Assembly (NCBI GenBank): GCA_014801875.1
Contig: JAAVDJ010000012.1
Location: forward strand, 1-56,096
DNA: 56,096 bases
Source: Bacteroides sp.
Lineage (GTDB): Bacteria; Bacteroidota; Bacteroidia; Bacteroidales; Muribaculaceae
Reading direction: 5' to 3'
Positions 26,026-34,037 of the stretch are shown here, one piece after another. The stretch's first letter is position 1, and each line of letters opens with the position of its first letter. Below the pieces are notes generated by a model. The model did no database searches, had not been told where the DNA came from, and saw only the letters and a program-made list of their open reading frames with translations. Both the position numbers and the translations under genes were made by a program.

Positions 26026-26876
26026 ATAAATTATCTTTAAAGGAAAATGATACACTTTTCAATAATCAATTCAAGATATTAAAAGTTATTGGGAATGGAG
26101 GATTCAGCTTTGTATATCATGTAAAATATTTAAATATGAGGGATTTTGCGATAAAAGAATTCTTCATTAGCAAATATTTTCAAAGAGCTGAAGACAAAAA
26201 ATCTGTTCTCTTCTCTAAAGAATCTAACTGCAAGAGCCAGTATTCTTTCAAACATAATTTTTTTAATGAAGCAATTCTAATGAAATCCTTCTGTCATCCC
26301 AATATACTAAGCTCTTTTGGATATTTTGAAGAAAATAATACCATATATAACGTAATGCCTTTGTTGAAAGGCATTACGTTATCTGAATATATTGAATATA
26401 AAGGAAAACTTTCTGAAGATGAAGCCTTATCCATCATTAAAAACTTGTCATTAGCAGTTAAATATCTCCATTCAAAAAAGATTTGTCATTTTGATATAAA
26501 ACCCAATAATGTACTCTTACAGAACGGGAGTCCTATTCTAATTGATTTTGGTCTATCTTACGACTATAATAGAATCGACACAAAAGGTTCTCGCATACGA
26601 AGCATTAGTCCGGGATATGCAGCTCTTGAATTATTCGAAAATAATGGTGTTAATAGATTTTCACCTGCTACAGATATATTTGGATTAGGTGCCACACTAT
26701 ATGCTATGTTGACTGGTACCAATCCTCCTTCTTTAAAATCAATATGGCATGGTGCCTTATATAGACCGTTAAAGAGCAATTCAATGCAAACTAAAATGGC
26801 AATAAAGACAGCAATGCAAATACTTATGCCACGGAGATTTTCATGTGTAGATCAATTTTTACAAGCTTTACCATGA
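26022..26876 (+). CDS. Hanks-type serine/threonine protein kinase, soluble
   Basis: This is a 284-residue complete kinase domain with almost no flanking sequence. The glycine loop is IGNGGFSFVYHV (residues 23-34), the ATP-anchoring lysine is Lys45 (FAIKEF), and the alpha-C Glu is probably Glu83. The catalytic loop is CHFDIKPNNVLL with Asp158, the metal-binding Asp175 is in IDFGLS, and P+1/APE-like SPGYAALE plus ATDIFGLG follow. HRD is replaced by HFD, so it is a non-RD kinase, usually independent of activation-loop phosphorylation. There is no membrane helix or sensor domain. It overlaps the barrel gene by 4 bp, an unusual pairing of a cytosolic kinase with an outer-membrane protein. A perfect hairpin lies within codons 109-121. 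Confidence 0.88.
   Translation: MNKLSLKENDTLFNNQFKILKVIGNGGFSFVYHVKYLNMRDFAIKEFFISKYFQRAEDKKSVLFSKESNCKSQYSFKHNFFNEAILMKSFCHPNILSSFGYFEENNTIYNVMPLLKGITLSEYIEYKGKLSEDEALSIIKNLSLAVKYLHSKKICHFDIKPNNVLLQNGSPILIDFGLSYDYNRIDTKGSRIRSISPGYAALELFENNGVNRFSPATDIFGLGATLYAMLTGTNPPSLKSIWHGALYRPLKSNSMQTKMAIKTAMQILMPRRFSCVDQFLQALP
26347..26382 (+). repeat. Perfect 16-bp hairpin inside the kinase gene
   Basis: ATAACGTAATGCCTTT (26347-26362) pairs exactly with 26367-26382 around the loop GTTG. It falls in the segment between the N- and C-lobes (codons for YNVMPLLKGITL). Confidence 0.9.
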
Positions 26877-27050
26877 TAAGTCTAAATGTCTTTAATAATA
26901 ACAGCTTAGTTATTTTAACAGCCGTTTTTTTAGATTATCCGGCTACCGGCCTTCAGACTGCCTCAAACAAGGAAATATCCGTCTCAAAACCCATATCTAA
27001 ATCAAGCTCTCTTTTCGTGAGAGCAATTTGGTTTTAGAGCCTCCCTAAAT

Positions 27051-27100
27051 CGACTTCTTGCCATAAGTGGTATTTTTAACCCACTTATGGCAAGAAGTCG
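27051..27100. repeat. Hairpin 1 of a covarying pair
   Basis: A perfect 20-bp stem (27051-27070 with 27081-27100) closes a 10-nt loop. The inner stem is GCCATAAGTGG with CCACTTATGGC and the outer ends are CGAC and GTCG. Confidence 0.85.
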
Positions 27101-27210
27101 GTCTAAAAATAGAGAATCATCAGGACTCAGATTTATCCTATACACAGTCTTTTCCATCTTAACAGTGGTAAATTTAGCAGTATTTCGCATCTGAACATCC
27201 ATTATTTAAT

Positions 27211-27259
27211 GACATTTAGCCACAAGTAGGTTGAATTCTCCACTTATGGCTAAATGTCG
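27211..27259. repeat. Hairpin 2 of a covarying pair
   Basis: GACATTTAGCCACAAGTAGG (27211-27230) pairs with CCACTTATGGCTAAATGTC (27240-27258) with two mismatches. It shares the GCCAYAAGTRG core and the GAC/GTC ends with hairpin 1. The five intervening base pairs differ but are compensated on both arms. Confidence 0.75.
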
Positions 27260-27294
27260 ATTATTTTTCGTACATTTACAAAAATTTATCTACC

Positions 27295-27313
27295 TTTGTG
27301 GGAAGCGGTCTTA
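27295..27313 (+). repeat. Dispersed motif copy
   Basis: TTTGTGGGAAGCGGTCTTA is identical over 19 nt to 53649-53667. Fourteen of these bases recur at 20687-20700, and a diverged copy lies at 215-233. Confidence 0.7.
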
Positions 27314-27369
27314 TTGTCAGGTTCTGAAAAAAGTTGGAAAAAAAATTAGGTATATAGGGAAATTATTTG

Positions 27370-27377
27370 TAATTTTG
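27370..27377 (+). promoter_or_regulatory. ychF promoter -7 box
   Basis: TAATTTTG fits the consensus and is followed by an 80-nt leader. No good -33 element is visible. Confidence 0.55.
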
Positions 27378-27458
27378 CCGTGTATTCCCTTTCCTCCTCA
27401 TTTCAGCCTTTCAAAAGAGGGGTAAAAAGAGGAGGAGAGTAAATAAAAGATAAAACGA

Positions 27459-28562
27459 ATGTCCTTAAAATGCGGTATAGTAGGGCTGCCAAATGTCGGC
27501 AAGTCCACCCTATTCAACTGTCTGAGCAATGCCAAGGCGCAGTCTGCCAATTTTCCATTCTGCACGATAGAACCGAACGTCGGCATGATTACGGTTCCTG
27601 ATGAGCGTCTCAACAAACTTGTGGAGATGTGCAATCCCCGCAGTGTGGTTCCGGCCACAGTGGAGATTGTGGATATTGCCGGGTTGGTTAAGGGAGCTGC
27701 ACAGGGGGAAGGACTTGGCAACAAGTTCCTTGCCAACATTCGTGAGACAGACGCTATCCTCCACGTGTTGAGATGTTTCGATGATGACAACATCACCCAC
27801 GTAGACGGGAGTGTCGATCCGGTCCGTGATATGGAGATTATCAATTATGAGCTCCAGCTTAAAGACCTTGAGACAGTAGACGCCCGATTGGCGAAGACAC
27901 TGAAAGCCGCACAGACCGGTGGCGACAAGACAGCACGCTTGCAGGCGGATGTGCTTCAGGCCTATAAAGAGGCTTTGGAGGCCGGAAAACCGGCGCGCAG
28001 CGTGCAGTTTGAAACAAAGGATGAACAGAAGTTTGCCCGAGAGCTGTTCCTGCTAACCAATAAGCCGGTGCTTTATGTTTGCAATGTCGATGATGCTTCG
28101 GCTGTTGACGGCAACAAATACGTGGAACAGGTCAGAGAGGCTCTAAAGGATGACTCAGCTGGAATCATGATTGTGGCAGCTGCTACAGAGAGCGAGATTG
28201 CCGAGCTTGAGACAGCTGAGGAAAGGGCTGAATTCCTTGAGGAAATCGGACTTAAGGAGAGTGGCGTCAGCCGTCTGATTCGCGCAGCATACGCGCTGCT
28301 TGACCTTCAGACCTACTTCACGGCCGGTCCGGACGAAGTAAGGGCATGGACTTTCCTCAGAGGCACAAAAGCGCCTCAGGCGGCGGGAATTATCCACACC
28401 GACTTTGAGAAGGGTTTTATCCGCGCTGAGGTCATAAAGTATGACGACTTCGTGGCGCTCGGTTCTGAGAATGCTGTGAAGGAAGCCGGCAAGATGTCGG
28501 TCGAAGGGAAGGAGTATGTTGTCAACGATGGCGACATAATGCACTTCCGCTTCAATGTCTGA
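27459..28562 (+). CDS. ychF: Redox-regulated ATPase YchF
   Basis: YchF (Obg-like ATPase 1) is a universally conserved Obg-family P-loop protein that prefers ATP and associates with ribosomes. The 367-residue product has G1 GLPNVGKST (residues 9-17), the Obg switch region SANFPFCTIEPNVG, DIAGLVKGA, a helical insert (about 130-200), and the C-terminal TGS domain with TYFTAGPDEVRAWTF and GDIMHFRFNV. Length is normal. It is monocistronic and followed by a terminator. Confidence 0.97.
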   Translation: MSLKCGIVGLPNVGKSTLFNCLSNAKAQSANFPFCTIEPNVGMITVPDERLNKLVEMCNPRSVVPATVEIVDIAGLVKGAAQGEGLGNKFLANIRETDAILHVLRCFDDDNITHVDGSVDPVRDMEIINYELQLKDLETVDARLAKTLKAAQTGGDKTARLQADVLQAYKEALEAGKPARSVQFETKDEQKFARELFLLTNKPVLYVCNVDDASAVDGNKYVEQVREALKDDSAGIMIVAAATESEIAELETAEERAEFLEEIGLKESGVSRLIRAAYALLDLQTYFTAGPDEVRAWTFLRGTKAPQAAGIIHTDFEKGFIRAEVIKYDDFVALGSENAVKEAGKMSVEGKEYVVNDGDIMHFRFNV

Positions 28563-28658
28563 CACAAAGGGTCTTAAACGGACCCCAAATAGATTGAGTA
28601 GTATATGCAATAGTGTATATATGTTTATAATGTTAGGTTAATACAAATTTATGTTCGG

Positions 28659-28697
28659 CCTGTCGGGATTGTGAAATTCCGACAGGAATTTTTTTAT
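28659..28697 (+). terminator. Terminator after ychF
   Basis: CCTGTCGG (28659-28666) pairs with CCGACAGG (28679-28686), extended by inner pairs, and is followed by AATTTTTTTA. Confidence 0.85.
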
Positions 28698-28827
28698 ACC
28701 GCTTCCCATGTGTCTGGAGGATTTGAACAAAGTGGTTCGCGGGGTTGTTTTTTATATGAAGGAGGAATTGTGCGAAGCAACCTCTCCTTGCAATAACTGA
28801 AATAATTCAATATTAATTATACTTATT

Positions 28828-29157
28828 ATGAAAGACACAAAGTTTTATATCGTAAGTTTCGGAGATTCAGATAAATACAGTGTGGCGTTCGATGGCAGTA
28901 AGGAAGAGTTCGAAAAGTCAGCTGAGTTTAAGCATATAAAGGACGCAGTTTATGACTATGTCAAGAGCAAATTCCCCGAAGCCAAGTTTGAAGACCTCCT
29001 TGCTCCCAAAGTAGAGGTGCCCACAGAGCGCGATGAGGTGTATTCAGAACTCAACGCAGACACTCTCGGTAAACTGAAACATGACGTAGCACGTCAGGTT
29101 GAAGTGAAGATGGAAAATAAGGAACTTGATTCTGACGCTCCCTATTCCAACATCTAA
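28828..29157 (+). CDS. Hypothetical protein, short acidic/basic
   Basis: This 109-residue cytosolic protein has no signal peptide or membrane helix. It begins with a beta-like segment (KFYIVSFGDSDKYSVAFDG), followed by charged helices rich in Lys and Glu. Codon use resembles the core genes, and a terminator follows 24 bp after the stop, so it is very likely expressed. I do not recognise a family. It could be a small Bacteroidales-specific protein. Confidence 0.65.
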   Translation: MKDTKFYIVSFGDSDKYSVAFDGSKEEFEKSAEFKHIKDAVYDYVKSKFPEAKFEDLLAPKVEVPTERDEVYSELNADTLGKLKHDVARQVEVKMENKELDSDAPYSNI

Positions 29158-29180
29158 TCATCGGATTATATAGAAAAAAA

Positions 29181-29220
29181 GGAAGCCACTGCAATTGCTG
29201 CGGTGGCTTCCTTCGTTTTG
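29181..29220. terminator. Bidirectional terminator
   Basis: GGAAGCCACTGCA (29181-29193) pairs with TGCGGTGGCTTCC (29199-29211, one G.U pair). There is an A tract on the left and CTTCGTTTTG on the right. It lies between two convergent genes. Confidence 0.88.
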
Positions 29221-29235
29221 TATGATATGTGAGAT

Positions 29236-31878
29236 TTATTTTACAATCTTATCTGCCTTTCCGTTGATGACACGGATATACACACCCTTCTCAGGACATG
29301 CTATGCGCTGACCCTGGAGGTTGAAATAAATTGCCTCACCCTCTTCAGCTTCGATTGAGGAGACACCGGTTGTGCCGGTTACTGTAAGAATCATCTTCTC
29401 AGGATTGAAAATATAAGTGCATTTCCCATCGAGTTCTGAAGACCAGTCATTACCACCTTTCTTTGTTGCAGGATAAGTGCCATTCTGATCAATTATTCCC
29501 TCTGTGTTAGCCTTGATGTAATTGGTAACAACATCAGGATCTACTGCATTATCATATTCCCTGATCTGGAAAGCGACAAGACCATTATCAAGAGTGAGTG
29601 TCCATCTACCATCCTCAAGAGTCATGGGATATTCCTCCCACTTACCGTCGTCAGTAAGAGCACCACAGAGAGTATAGACATATTCATGCTCCACCTCCTG
29701 GAGAGTTCCTGTGATAGTGAGAGTCTTTGTTTCGGGGTCGAATGTAAATTTGGCATTCAATACTGGCTCGGAGAAAGAGAAGTTGTCGCCGTTATCAGTG
29801 TTGCAAGTATAAGCTTTATCAAGCTCTATCGCCTCATCTTTATTGGCGCCATACCATGTTGCCTTATCACCGTCAGTGATTTTGAACTCTCCTGTCAGTT
29901 TTTCAATCTCAAAGGTATACTCGCCATTTTCTTCTTTAGTGAATTTGTAATCCTCGGAAGGTTCCCAACCGGGAAGTGCTCCGACAAGATAATAGTCAAT
30001 CTCCGGTTCGGGCTCAGGGGTTGGTTCCGGTTCGGGTTCCACTACTTTATCCACAGTCAGAGTTTGAACAGCCGGATTGTAGGAGAATGTGTAGGAGCCG
30101 GCAGGGATAGTCCAGTTCTGATTGTCGGAAGTCACCACAGCCATCGGTTCGCCGAACACCACATCGCCCTTATCTTTTTCAGCGGATGCCCATGATCCTT
30201 TCTTTTCGTTGGCAGTATCGTAAGAATTGATGCCGAACTCACCACCCTTGATGTCTTCGAGAGTTACCGACCAAATTCCCTCATTGTCGGTGAGGTCGAT
30301 GTCTTTCCATGTCTCTCCGTTCTCGATATTGCCGTGGAGGGCATATTTCCAGACCGGAGCGGGGTCAGCGGAGATATCGGGAGTGCCTGTGACGGTCAGT
30401 TCATACATTCCGGGATTAAAGGTGAAGGTGTATGTCCCTTTGGAGATGTACCAATTCTTACCGTCCTTCATCCCTTCGTTTACTGCATCAAGAACCACAG
30501 TAGTGTCTTCGGCAGCCGAGCTGACCCATGTCCAATCAACAGCATCTGCATTCTCCATCACTCTGAAGCCGAAATTTCCGCTCTTCACCTTTACATCCTT
30601 CAATACCCACAGTCCGTTTTCTTTGGTCATATCTTTTACAGTCCAATCATATGAACCGGGGAATATGTCGCCGTATATCTTCACTACCTGATCGTCAGTG
30701 ACAGGATATTTGTCAGGTTCCGGTATATCCACCATATAGCGGAGTTCGTTGATTTTATCTACAGTGTAAACGAGTTGGGCTTTCCCATCGGTAGTGGCAT
30801 ATATTCCATCATTGTCAGGATATATGCGATAATAAGGTGCGTTTTCGGCTTTAATCGCACTGGTGTAAGATGAGTTATACACCTCTATAAAGGGAATATC
30901 CTCATTATGCTTTATGATTTTGAATTTACCATCCCCGACAGGGACAATCTCAACTAATTCACTCACGGATTTAGCTTTCTCTACTGTCGTGAAATTAAGA
31001 GACCCCTTATATTGAGAGAGAAGATTGTTTACATCCTCCACCAGTTCATCAAGACAGTATATTTCGTTCAGTCCGGAATGCTTCAATAGAGAATATCCGA
31101 GGGGAAGACCGTCCTGATCAGTTGTTTTTATCCATTCCTTGAATGAGGGTGAGAGAAGGAAAAGACGGCTTAGAGTACTGGTTCCTGTCAAGTCCTTCTT
31201 GATATCTGTTACAGTGTAGGGGAGAACGAAGTCAGCAAGAGCAAGACTTCCGGTGAAATTATTTACCCCTATTTCAGTCAGACCGTAATGTAGCTTGGCT
31301 TCTTTCAGATTCGAGCACAATCCAAAAGACATTCCTCCGATGATTCGGCATTCCGGACCTACTTCCACTTTAGTGAGAGAATTGCAATAAGCGAAAGCCT
31401 GATTGCCGATGTTCCACACTTTCGGCATAATGGCCTCTTGAAGCGCGTTGGCGTCCATGAAGGCCTGGTCATCCACGTATCGGATGTTTGATAAATCACA
31501 TTTCGTGAGTTTTGTACACTTTCCGAAAGCATTGCTCGGAATGGTGGTCAAGCTTGCATTGTTGAAAGTCACCGATGTAATATCCCTATTGTCGTAGAAA
31601 GCTTTATTAGCCATAGATTCAACGACGAAAGTCTGAGAATTGACAGTGTAAAGATATTTTATCTCTACAGCACCCGAAGGTTTGTTATCAGGATTCTGTC
31701 TGATTTCCACAGATACGGAGGAGCTGTTCCCCTGCTGGTCTTTTAGCACCGTACCCTGCAGGGTTGGGGTCAGATTGACGAGATCCCCTTTCTTGTAGTC
31801 GGCAAAGGCATTAAACGACGAGAAGAGCAAAGCTCCGCTCGCAAGCCATTTTGCCATGATGATGGTAGTTCTGTTCAT
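29236..31878 (-). CDS. Surface protein with BspA-type LRRs and SusE/F-like domains
   Basis: The 880-residue product has a signal peptide (cleavage after SFNAFA, about residue 26). BspA/LRR_5 repeats follow at about 85-240 (IGNQAFAYCNSLTKVEVGP, IGGMSFGLCSNLKEAKL). Four repeated beta domains resemble SusE/SusF starch-binding modules (about 395-500, 510-615, 635-735 and 740-845; each ends in a YTFxFNPxxxxLTVxG-like strand). A Pro-Glu linker lies near 620. The C-terminus (IYFNLQGQRIACPEKGVYIR, then a basic end) resembles a type IX secretion or surface-sorting signal. It is probably a surface glycan- or host-binding protein. It is divergent from a TPR/HTH regulator. Start ATG 31878; ATG 31857 is an alternative. 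Confidence 0.8.
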   Translation of the reverse strand: MNRTTIIMAKWLASGALLFSSFNAFADYKKGDLVNLTPTLQGTVLKDQQGNSSSVSVEIRQNPDNKPSGAVEIKYLYTVNSQTFVVESMANKAFYDNRDITSVTFNNASLTTIPSNAFGKCTKLTKCDLSNIRYVDDQAFMDANALQEAIMPKVWNIGNQAFAYCNSLTKVEVGPECRIIGGMSFGLCSNLKEAKLHYGLTEIGVNNFTGSLALADFVLPYTVTDIKKDLTGTSTLSRLFLLSPSFKEWIKTTDQDGLPLGYSLLKHSGLNEIYCLDELVEDVNNLLSQYKGSLNFTTVEKAKSVSELVEIVPVGDGKFKIIKHNEDIPFIEVYNSSYTSAIKAENAPYYRIYPDNDGIYATTDGKAQLVYTVDKINELRYMVDIPEPDKYPVTDDQVVKIYGDIFPGSYDWTVKDMTKENGLWVLKDVKVKSGNFGFRVMENADAVDWTWVSSAAEDTTVVLDAVNEGMKDGKNWYISKGTYTFTFNPGMYELTVTGTPDISADPAPVWKYALHGNIENGETWKDIDLTDNEGIWSVTLEDIKGGEFGINSYDTANEKKGSWASAEKDKGDVVFGEPMAVVTSDNQNWTIPAGSYTFSYNPAVQTLTVDKVVEPEPEPTPEPEPEIDYYLVGALPGWEPSEDYKFTKEENGEYTFEIEKLTGEFKITDGDKATWYGANKDEAIELDKAYTCNTDNGDNFSFSEPVLNAKFTFDPETKTLTITGTLQEVEHEYVYTLCGALTDDGKWEEYPMTLEDGRWTLTLDNGLVAFQIREYDNAVDPDVVTNYIKANTEGIIDQNGTYPATKKGGNDWSSELDGKCTYIFNPEKMILTVTGTTGVSSIEAEEGEAIYFNLQGQRIACPEKGVYIRVINGKADKIVK

Positions 31879-32037
31879 ACAAATATTATTTTAGTTAAAA
31901 TGAGAAAATATCATTAGAATGCCGAAGGCTCTCCCTCCCCCTCTCGGGTGTTTCGGTTCCCGGAGGGGGAGTGGAGAAACTTTCGCGTTGTCAAGAAAGC
32001 TTATCGAAACATGTAAGAATTTAGAATTTGACAAGTG

Positions 32038-32045
32038 CAAAGTTA
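32038..32045 (-). promoter_or_regulatory. Promoter -7 box of the LRR/SusE-like gene
   Basis: On the minus strand TAACTTTG lies about 160 nt ahead of the start codon. No strong -33 element is visible. Confidence 0.5.
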
Positions 32046-32103
32046 GGCAGAAATCGAATCCCCTGAAATAGGAGGAAAAACTGAAGGGGGCAATGTGAGC
32101 TGA

Positions 32104-32180
32104 TATAGACTTTTAATAGACCGACTACTGTAGTCTGTGTCTGTTTTGACCCTGTAGACCGTGGTCTATTTAGAGTCTAT
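32104..32180. promoter_or_regulatory. Cluster of TAGAC half-sites between divergent genes
   Basis: TAGAC occurs at 32106, 32117 and 32155; its complement GTCTA occurs at 32164 and 32175. Two pairs are 11 bp apart, one helical turn. TAGACC-GT-GGTCTA (32155-32168) is a full palindrome, and GACTAC-T-GTAGTC (32123-32135) is a second one. This looks like an operator for the divergent regulator. Confidence 0.55.
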
Positions 32181-32239
32181 TTGCATTGAAAACCAAAAAA
32201 CAGCGTGGTTGATAAGTGCGATTGAGTTAATTTTGCAGT

Positions 32240-33931
32240 ATGAAAACCGACCGCCAGAAACTCATCGTTCCTCTACTCCTCACAGCCTTCACAGCAGTGA
32301 TTATTCTCTTCGACACGGGGTGCCGAAGAGAGAACAGACTCTACCCTTTCCGTTGGGAATCCTATGGGGCAGAGACAGACTCGTTGACGCTTGCGCTTGA
32401 CCGCGGACTCTACGGAGGGGAAGACCCCGATTCGTTGTCTCTTCTTGTGGATATTCTCTCAAAAAAAGGTGAAAAAAATGAAAAGCTGAGAGATCGCGCA
32501 GATTATTATCGTGCGCTTGTAATGATTCGCAGTGACCGGGGTGAAGTCGCCGAGTCGTTATTTTATAAACTTCTCGAAAGGGTGGATTCCGGGTCTGAAC
32601 CATATCTCTACAATCGACTGCAATTCCAGACGGGAAGCGATGAGATCTCGCCGGAAACCTACGCTGTCAAATTTTCACGCCTTGAATATTTCCGCAAGGT
32701 AGGCGATCCGGTCATGACAGCGGCGACCTTGATAGACTTAGCCAATCTCCTTACGAAAGTGAAAGATACGGAAAGCGCTATACGAGCCTATAAAGAAGCC
32801 GACACTCTGCTCAACACAGCCGGCTTTCACGAATTGGCCATTCCCATAAGGAAGAACATTGCCGAAGTGCTTCAGCTGAAAGGGGATTCCGCAGGTGGGG
32901 TGAATATCCTGAAGGAGCTGCTCAAGGAGCCATACATACTTTCCCAGCCGGCTTTGTATTATAATATTTTGAATGATTATCTGATAGAATCACACGACAC
33001 ACTTGCTGCGCGAGAAATGATAAAAATCCGGGAGAGGGAAGGATTGACTTTGGAGAGCGATTGCCGTCTGGCCGCTTTTCTTTCAGAGGTGGAGTTTGAC
33101 AAAGGTAATTATCAAGAGGCGTTGCGCCTGGCGCGTGCAGGCTACCGTCAGACCATAATCGATGAGGAAGAAGATGTGCGAGCTGTAAGTATGCATCGCC
33201 TGTCGGATGCCTTCAAAGCCCTCGGAAGGCCTGACAGCGCCTATTACTATCTGAGCCGGGAGGTGACTTTTGTGGATTCCATGGATATGGCTCAGAAACC
33301 GATGGAGATACAGGCCAGGGAGACGGGGCGCATCATTCAGGAAAAGAGGATGGAGAAAGAATTGAAACATGGGAAAAAAATATTATGGATTACCATCTTA
33401 ATCTGTGTGATTTTCCTTTGCGTAGTGATAGCGGCCGGTGTGGTCGTGTGGAGGATTAATTCTCTTCGCCTCGAGAAGGCGAAAGCCTCCCTGGAGCGGG
33501 AGAAGGCCCATCGCCGACTTATGGCGACCCAGATTCTCGTGGAGGAGAAAGACGCGCTGCTCAATTCCCTCAACCGCGACCTTCGCGAACTGGAGGAGAA
33601 GGGTGAGATAAGTTCAGGGGCGAAGGGTCACATCGCGACCCCCATCAAGACCCACATAGTGCAAAGTCCGGGTCGTGAGGCCTTCCTCGAGACTTTCTCC
33701 GAACTTCATCCTGATTTTACAGAACGCCTGAAATCTCACGCCCCTGATTTGACAGAAACGGATATCCGTCTCGCGAAATATATAGCTGTCGGACTTGACA
33801 ACAAGCAGATAGCAAGCACTTTAGGGATACGTCCGGAATCGGTGAAGCAGGCGCGTTGGCGTCTGAGAAGCAAACTCCGCCTCCCATCGGGGGCATCCCT
33901 GGAGGATTATCTGAAGAATATCACCGGGTAA
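32240..33931 (+). CDS. Membrane-spanning TPR regulator with LuxR-type HTH
   Basis: The 563-residue product has a hydrophobic N-terminus with a cysteine in a weak lipobox-like context (DTGC, Cys28). TPR-like helices follow (about 60-370), then a membrane helix (about 378-402) and a basic coiled coil (405-455). The C-terminal GerE/LuxR-like HTH (about 500-560) reads LTETDIRLAKYIAVGLDNKQ and IASTLGIRPESVKQARWRLR. The architecture matches the regulator at 21015, but its G+C content is that of the core genome. A TAATTTTG box at 32228-32235 would make the mRNA almost leaderless; a weaker TCTATTTG at 32176 is an alternative. Control of the divergent surface protein is inference from position and the shared half-sites. 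Confidence 0.82.
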   Translation: MKTDRQKLIVPLLLTAFTAVIILFDTGCRRENRLYPFRWESYGAETDSLTLALDRGLYGGEDPDSLSLLVDILSKKGEKNEKLRDRADYYRALVMIRSDRGEVAESLFYKLLERVDSGSEPYLYNRLQFQTGSDEISPETYAVKFSRLEYFRKVGDPVMTAATLIDLANLLTKVKDTESAIRAYKEADTLLNTAGFHELAIPIRKNIAEVLQLKGDSAGGVNILKELLKEPYILSQPALYYNILNDYLIESHDTLAAREMIKIREREGLTLESDCRLAAFLSEVEFDKGNYQEALRLARAGYRQTIIDEEEDVRAVSMHRLSDAFKALGRPDSAYYYLSREVTFVDSMDMAQKPMEIQARETGRIIQEKRMEKELKHGKKILWITILICVIFLCVVIAAGVVVWRINSLRLEKAKASLEREKAHRRLMATQILVEEKDALLNSLNRDLRELEEKGEISSGAKGHIATPIKTHIVQSPGREAFLETFSELHPDFTERLKSHAPDLTETDIRLAKYIAVGLDNKQIASTLGIRPESVKQARWRLRSKLRLPSGASLEDYLKNITG

Positions 33932-33976
33932 AGATGCGGACTCCCCTGAAAGGTAATATGCAATAAGGTCAGCTTT

Positions 33977-34010
33977 TTTGCCGTAGTTAGTAAGGAATTT
34001 ATTAACTTTG
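33977..34010 (+). promoter_or_regulatory. nadB promoter
   Basis: TTTG (33977-33980), a 22-nt spacer and TAACTTTG (34003-34010). The box rules out the in-frame TTG at 34008 as a start codon. Confidence 0.7.
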
Positions 34011-34037
34011 CTGTCAGATTCTCTTAATAAGCTGAAT

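Larger units (their letters stand above)
26877..27458. other. Gene-poor right edge of the island
   Basis: No convincing gene is present. The stretch holds two related hairpins (27051-27100 and 27211-27259), a copy of the dispersed GTGGGAAGCGG motif (27295-27313) and the ychF promoter (27370-27377). A 66-codon minus-strand frame (27002-27202) runs through the first hairpin and is probably not a gene. Confidence 0.6.

Noticed and set aside
26022..26876. Kinase as a dead pseudokinase
   Set aside because: Although HRD is HFD, the catalytic Asp158, Lys45, DFG Asp175 and APE-like Glu are all present; non-RD kinases are active.
27002..27202. 66-codon minus-strand frame, antitoxin-like length
   Set aside because: It runs through a perfect 20-bp hairpin and lacks a promoter or partner gene.
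27051..27259. Phase-variable invertible promoter between inverted repeats
   Set aside because: Each repeat pair encloses only a 9-10 nt loop; no invertase gene or enclosed promoter is visible. The two hairpins fit a repeated-element family better.
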